This document shows positions 60,641-64,000 of a stretch of DNA of 64,000 bases, piece after piece. The stretch covers positions 80,042,001 to 80,106,000 of the forward strand of contig NC_077222.1 of assembly GCF_024763615.1 (NCBI RefSeq), written 5' to 3'. The notes beneath the pieces are model-generated. The model did no database searches. It saw only the letters and a program-made list of their open reading frames with translations, and was not told where the DNA came from. Both the position numbers and the translations under genes were made by a program. The DNA comes from Phlebotomus papatasi. Its lineage: Eukaryota > Arthropoda > Insecta > Diptera > Psychodidae. Within the stretch, counting starts at the first letter, position 1, and every line of letters begins with the position of its first letter.

Positions 60641-61982
60641 AATTGGTGAAACAAAACCCTGATTCAGAGGATGTTTTATCTTGACGCTATCAAGACATGC
60701 TCTATAAATCTGAGGCATATTTAAATCAGAAAGAGACTGATTTAAAATAGTCTCAAAACGTCACAAGATGCCAAAAAGAGGGTAGTTGGGTTATCGACTT
60801 CATTGTTGGCGAATTTTTGGAATGTGTGAACGTGTACAAAGGTGAGTTATATATATAGCACACTTATGCAAAATATCAGTAAATTATAAATTAAAACATA
60901 AATTACAGTATCTTAGAAAACAGATAGTGAAAACAGAATTTTATCACTCCAAATATCAAGGAGTTAATCATTTTAGTTTTTTTTTTGTGTATTTTAGTCA
61001 GAAAAATATAGTTTAATAGTTTTTTATACGGTCTAGATTAATAATTTGATTCAATATTTTATTCTGTGCCAACAGAGTTATATTTTATTAGTTCAAATAT
61101 TTAATGTTTTATGAAGCTTTTAGTAATCCGTATTTAATTAAAAATTAAAGATACTATACAAAACGGAACATTTTAATTACAAATTTTTGAATTTCACTTT
61201 TATTAGATTTTTGTATATTCTTAATCATTGAAGAAATGAAGGTAGTGTACGTGGAAATGTATTTTCTGTATATTTAAATTAGGAATTCATGAGTTGCATT
61301 TCAAAGCGTTATATAATAATTTGTTTTCAATTTTTTTCTACACTTCACTAACTGGAACATTTAAAATTTTAGTCCTTACTTGGAATATAAAATTTTAGCA
61401 CATTATGCGTTCAAGTTTATGAAAAATTGCGATTTTTGAATATAATATTCTCAATTTTGATGTTAGGCTTAATAATTTATTTTAGTTAAAAAAATTATTT
61501 GATTCACAAAAATAATAAAAGACACAGAATTCATTAATAAATTAACAAAACTCGGAGTGATATTATCAAAAACTTCAAAATGTAATATTAATACTTTATA
61601 TTTCATTTAGAAATTTTTTGTTTTAAAAAATAAGCCTTAGATTTAGACCATTTTCTTAAAAACTGAATTTTCTCTCAATATTTTAGAAATCATTTTATCT
61701 TGTATTAGTACAATTATTGTTTTCTTAGGAGAATAGTAATATTATGTTTTTTGTCTTTTATAGGTTTAAAGAATATTCTACGTTGTGTGCAACGTTGATC
61801 AGCAAAAGAATTTGATTATCGTGCTCTTCGTTCGTGACTAAACAGAATTCAAGGAAAAAGGAAAATATTCGAGGCTTCTTGGACAAAGAGGAACTCGTTT
61901 GAAAAATAAAACGCCGCACCGGACGTACAAAATAAGCTCGAAGGCTCGAAGGACTTCTTGATATCCTATGAAATACAAGTAG
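60641..61982 (+). pseudogene. Decayed two-exon coding gene inside the TIR element
   Basis: Segment 1 (60641-60841) lies between TTATTTACAG and AAAG|GTGAGT. In one frame it reads LVKQNPDSEDVLS, TGA, RYQDMLYKSEAYLNQKETDL-K, TAG, SQNVTRCQKEGSWVIDFIVG and EFLECVNVYK. Segment 2 (61764-61982) lies between TTTTATAG and GTAG|GTACAC and continues in the matching phase: LKNILRCVQR, TGA, SAKEFDYRALRS, TGA, LNRIQGKRKIFEASWTKRNS, FEK, TAA, NAAPDVQNKLEGSKDFLISY. Five stops in about 138 codons, no frameshift, and splice phase preserved. A possible 5' non-coding exon ends at AACA|GTAAGT (60224). Not recognised; a transposase or captured host gene are both possible. Confidence 0.55.
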
Positions 61983-62659
61983 GTACACAAATTTCCAAAA
62001 GAAAATGGTTTTTGAAAATATGCTTTCAAAATTTAAAAAAAAAGACATTAGAATTTTCTCGAAAATATTCAATTTTAAATTTAAAAAAATTCAAATATTC
62101 GTATCTATGAAATACATGGTGGAGTAAACAAAAGGAATTTGTAAATACCTAACTGTTTCTAATATTCGTTTCTTTAATATGCAATTTTAAGAGAATAATT
62201 CTTCAGTGAACACTCTGAATTATATTAAAAAAAAACTCCGGTTTCTAATTGAAAAATTGTTTAACAAAAATACTCATTATAGTAAAGATTGTTTGTTACT
62301 TAATATGATAATAATAATAGAAGTATATTAGATTATTAAAAAAAAATATCTTATTGTTTAAAAATGTGCATAAATAATTAAAAAGATTTGACAAAAATAT
62401 GTATGTGTAAAAAATAAGCGCACATAGCACTGTTCGGAAAATAAAGTAACTAGAAATCATGTAGCTATTATTAATAATTTTCTTAGATTTTTAATTTTAA
62501 ATATGATATTCCAAATTCAAGAGTTCTTGTAAAGCTGACATGCTTTTAGAAAAATAGTAAAAATATGTTGAGACTAAAAATATTAAAAACTGAAAATCTG
62601 TTATGTTAGGAAAAAACTGATAGAAATATAAATAAGATTATTTAAACCGAATTATGTTA

Positions 62660-63000
62660 TTTTTATTTAATGGGAAGGGTGGAAAATGTACACCTCAAAA
62701 AAGGGGTGAATAGTACACTCAATGGGAGTAATAACAATAACACTACAACAGGTGTTAAAATTTCACTTGACGAGGTTTGAATATTTCAAATACCATTGGT
62801 GTGAAAATAACCCTCGATGGGAGTTTCTAATTTATTGCATGGCGTTGGTGTAAAATTCACACTCGATAGGGTTTGATTTTTCTACTAAATATTTTTAACC
62901 CCCGCCTAATACCAAATTTACTACCGGAGAGGTTTGGTTGATTCGGGGTTAGAATTTGGTGTGAAAAATAACCCCCGATTTGTGCATATTTCACACCCGT
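62660..63000. repeat. Subterminal GGTGTGAAAATTCACAC array
   Basis: At least five spaced units of the form GGTGT-AAA-TTCAC(A)C with CTCGATRGGGTTTGA between them. The left counterpart is at about 59735-60060. Confidence 0.75.
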
Positions 63001-63013
63001 ATTTCTCTCAGTG

Positions 63014-64000
63014 CATCCAGTATCATTCGCTGTAGAACACTAAAGTGTTCTGGCTGAAGAAGCAGCAGCTTCTTCAAGTTTCTTTAGCTCTACAAAAATG
63101 TCCAACAATTTCTTCAGCAATTCTTCTCTTTTTTTTGTGCTCTCAGTTGTATCTGATGAACTCACGATGGTAAAGTGGATTATTGTGTTGCATACAGATT
63201 GTCACCTGCATTTCTTTTCCACTACCTCTTGTTTTTTAGTTCTGAGCAAGTGAATAATCAGAATTTTGCGTGAATTCAGTGTGAAAATTGGATTAGCACA
63301 TCAATAGCTTGATGTTGATACATTTCAATCGTATCCTTGAGCACTAATCATCCCATGAAGGGTCTCTTGAGATGATATGGTTCCCACACTAGGAACTCTG
63401 CAGAATGTCCAGCAAAAAAAATCCAAATAAGAGACAAAGAGTAAAAAATCTCGGCTATCGACAAAGTGATGACTCAAGTTTCATGATTAAAGACACTCAA
63501 CGACTTGATTGCATGCAATTCTTTCAACCCTTTATTGAAAATTGGGTGCATCCGGTGTTTGACCGTTCACCAACTTCCTCTTCAACAATTGTTTCACACA
63601 CTTTCAATCGTGATCATGCAGTTTGTTCAATTGAGAATTTTACTTTCAGACTATTTTAATCTCATCAAAAGGCTAGGGAAAGAAAGTTCAATGAGTGAGC
63701 AAAATTTCAAGTTTTCGCCTCTTTAGCTATCATTCCTCTCTCTCAAAATTCCATGAAAAATTTTATCTAACGGACTTTTATGCTCGAAAGCATTTCATTC
63801 TTTGTGGTTGTCGTTTTTTTCTCGAATCCATATAAGAATTGTATTTGTTTTTTTCTCCATAGAATTTTTACCACAAAAACACACAGAAAGTAGTGGTTAT
63901 AGGAAAAAAAATGTATAGAAGACGTTAAATCTCATGCAGTTTGCCAGACCAACAGCAAATAACACATAATAGCGCACTGTACAAAACCAGGGTAAGACGA
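63014..64000. other. No supported gene to window end
   Basis: A + frame from the ATG at 63405 (MSSKKNPNKRQRVKNLGYRQ) follows a CTCTGCAG acceptor-like site but has no recognised family or continuation. Confidence 0.35.

Larger units (their letters stand above)
59646..63013. mobile_element. 3.37-kb CACTGAG-ended TIR element
   Basis: Left CACTGAGGGAAATGAATCTG, right (reverse complement) CACTGAGAGAAATACGGGTG, with further inverted matches (GAATATGCAC / GAAATATGCAC; AATCGGGG; GGGGTTAGAA). Both subterminal regions are filled with GTGTTAAATTTACAC-like and GGTGTGAAAATAACCC-like units. The CACTGAGAGAAAT terminus is shared with the small MITEs at 13377, 13766 and 36172, so this may be a long relative. 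It carries exon-like segments of a decayed gene, listed separately. Confidence 0.7.

Noticed and set aside
63405..63659. 84-codon + frame starting MSSKKNPNKRQRVKNLG
   Set aside because: Attractive N-terminus after a CTCTGCAG site, but the rest looks random and no partner exon or family is visible.

Overview
The window is 64 kb of AT-rich eukaryotic DNA with spliced genes, multi-kilobase introns, GT-AG junctions and a very dense load of small inverted-repeat transposons. The two recognisable genes, a cytosolic aspartate aminotransferase (Got1 type) and an N-terminal RASSF protein of the RASSF9/10 class (Drosophila meru type), together with the repeat landscape, suggest a dipteran insect, perhaps a nematoceran such as a sand fly or mosquito. 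The order and family are inference from protein character, not from a database match.

Layout. 1-3518: intergenic or upstream intron, repeats only. 3519-11955 (+): three consecutive exons of Got1, lacking only the N-terminal ~40 residues (outside the window); its 7.3-kb intron is packed with nested repeats. 12384-12665 (-): an unidentified coding-like ORF that ends tail-to-tail with Got1. 13.2-22.5 kb: repeats, a decayed retroelement ORF on the minus strand and a small unassigned + ORF. 22638-37671 (-): the three main exons of the RASSF9/10 gene, with a 13.2-kb intron full of MITEs; a candidate extra 5' exon lies at 37795-37973. 37.9-64 kb: no recognisable conserved gene, but many TIR elements, two short unassigned coding-like segments (55365-55553 and 59259-59482) and a 3.4-kb TIR element (59646-63013) that carries exon-like segments of a decayed gene.

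The most informative biology is in the repeats. Several are nested so that relative ages can be read directly: a 383-bp MITE inside an old copy of a 1.8-kb element; a 1.24-kb TAGGGG-type element inside a foldback MITE; a 1.07-kb TAGGG-type element inside another foldback; and a CACTGAG MITE inside a TAGGGGG element. One loose theme, TIRs beginning TAGGG(G), recurs in at least eight unrelated-looking elements, and a second, TACAGT, in three. No CRISPR, prokaryotic operon, rRNA or convincing functional tRNA is present.

Got1 (amino-acid and malate-aspartate shuttle metabolism) and the RASSF9/10 protein (cell polarity scaffold) are not expected to act together; they are simply convergent neighbours about 10.7 kb apart.
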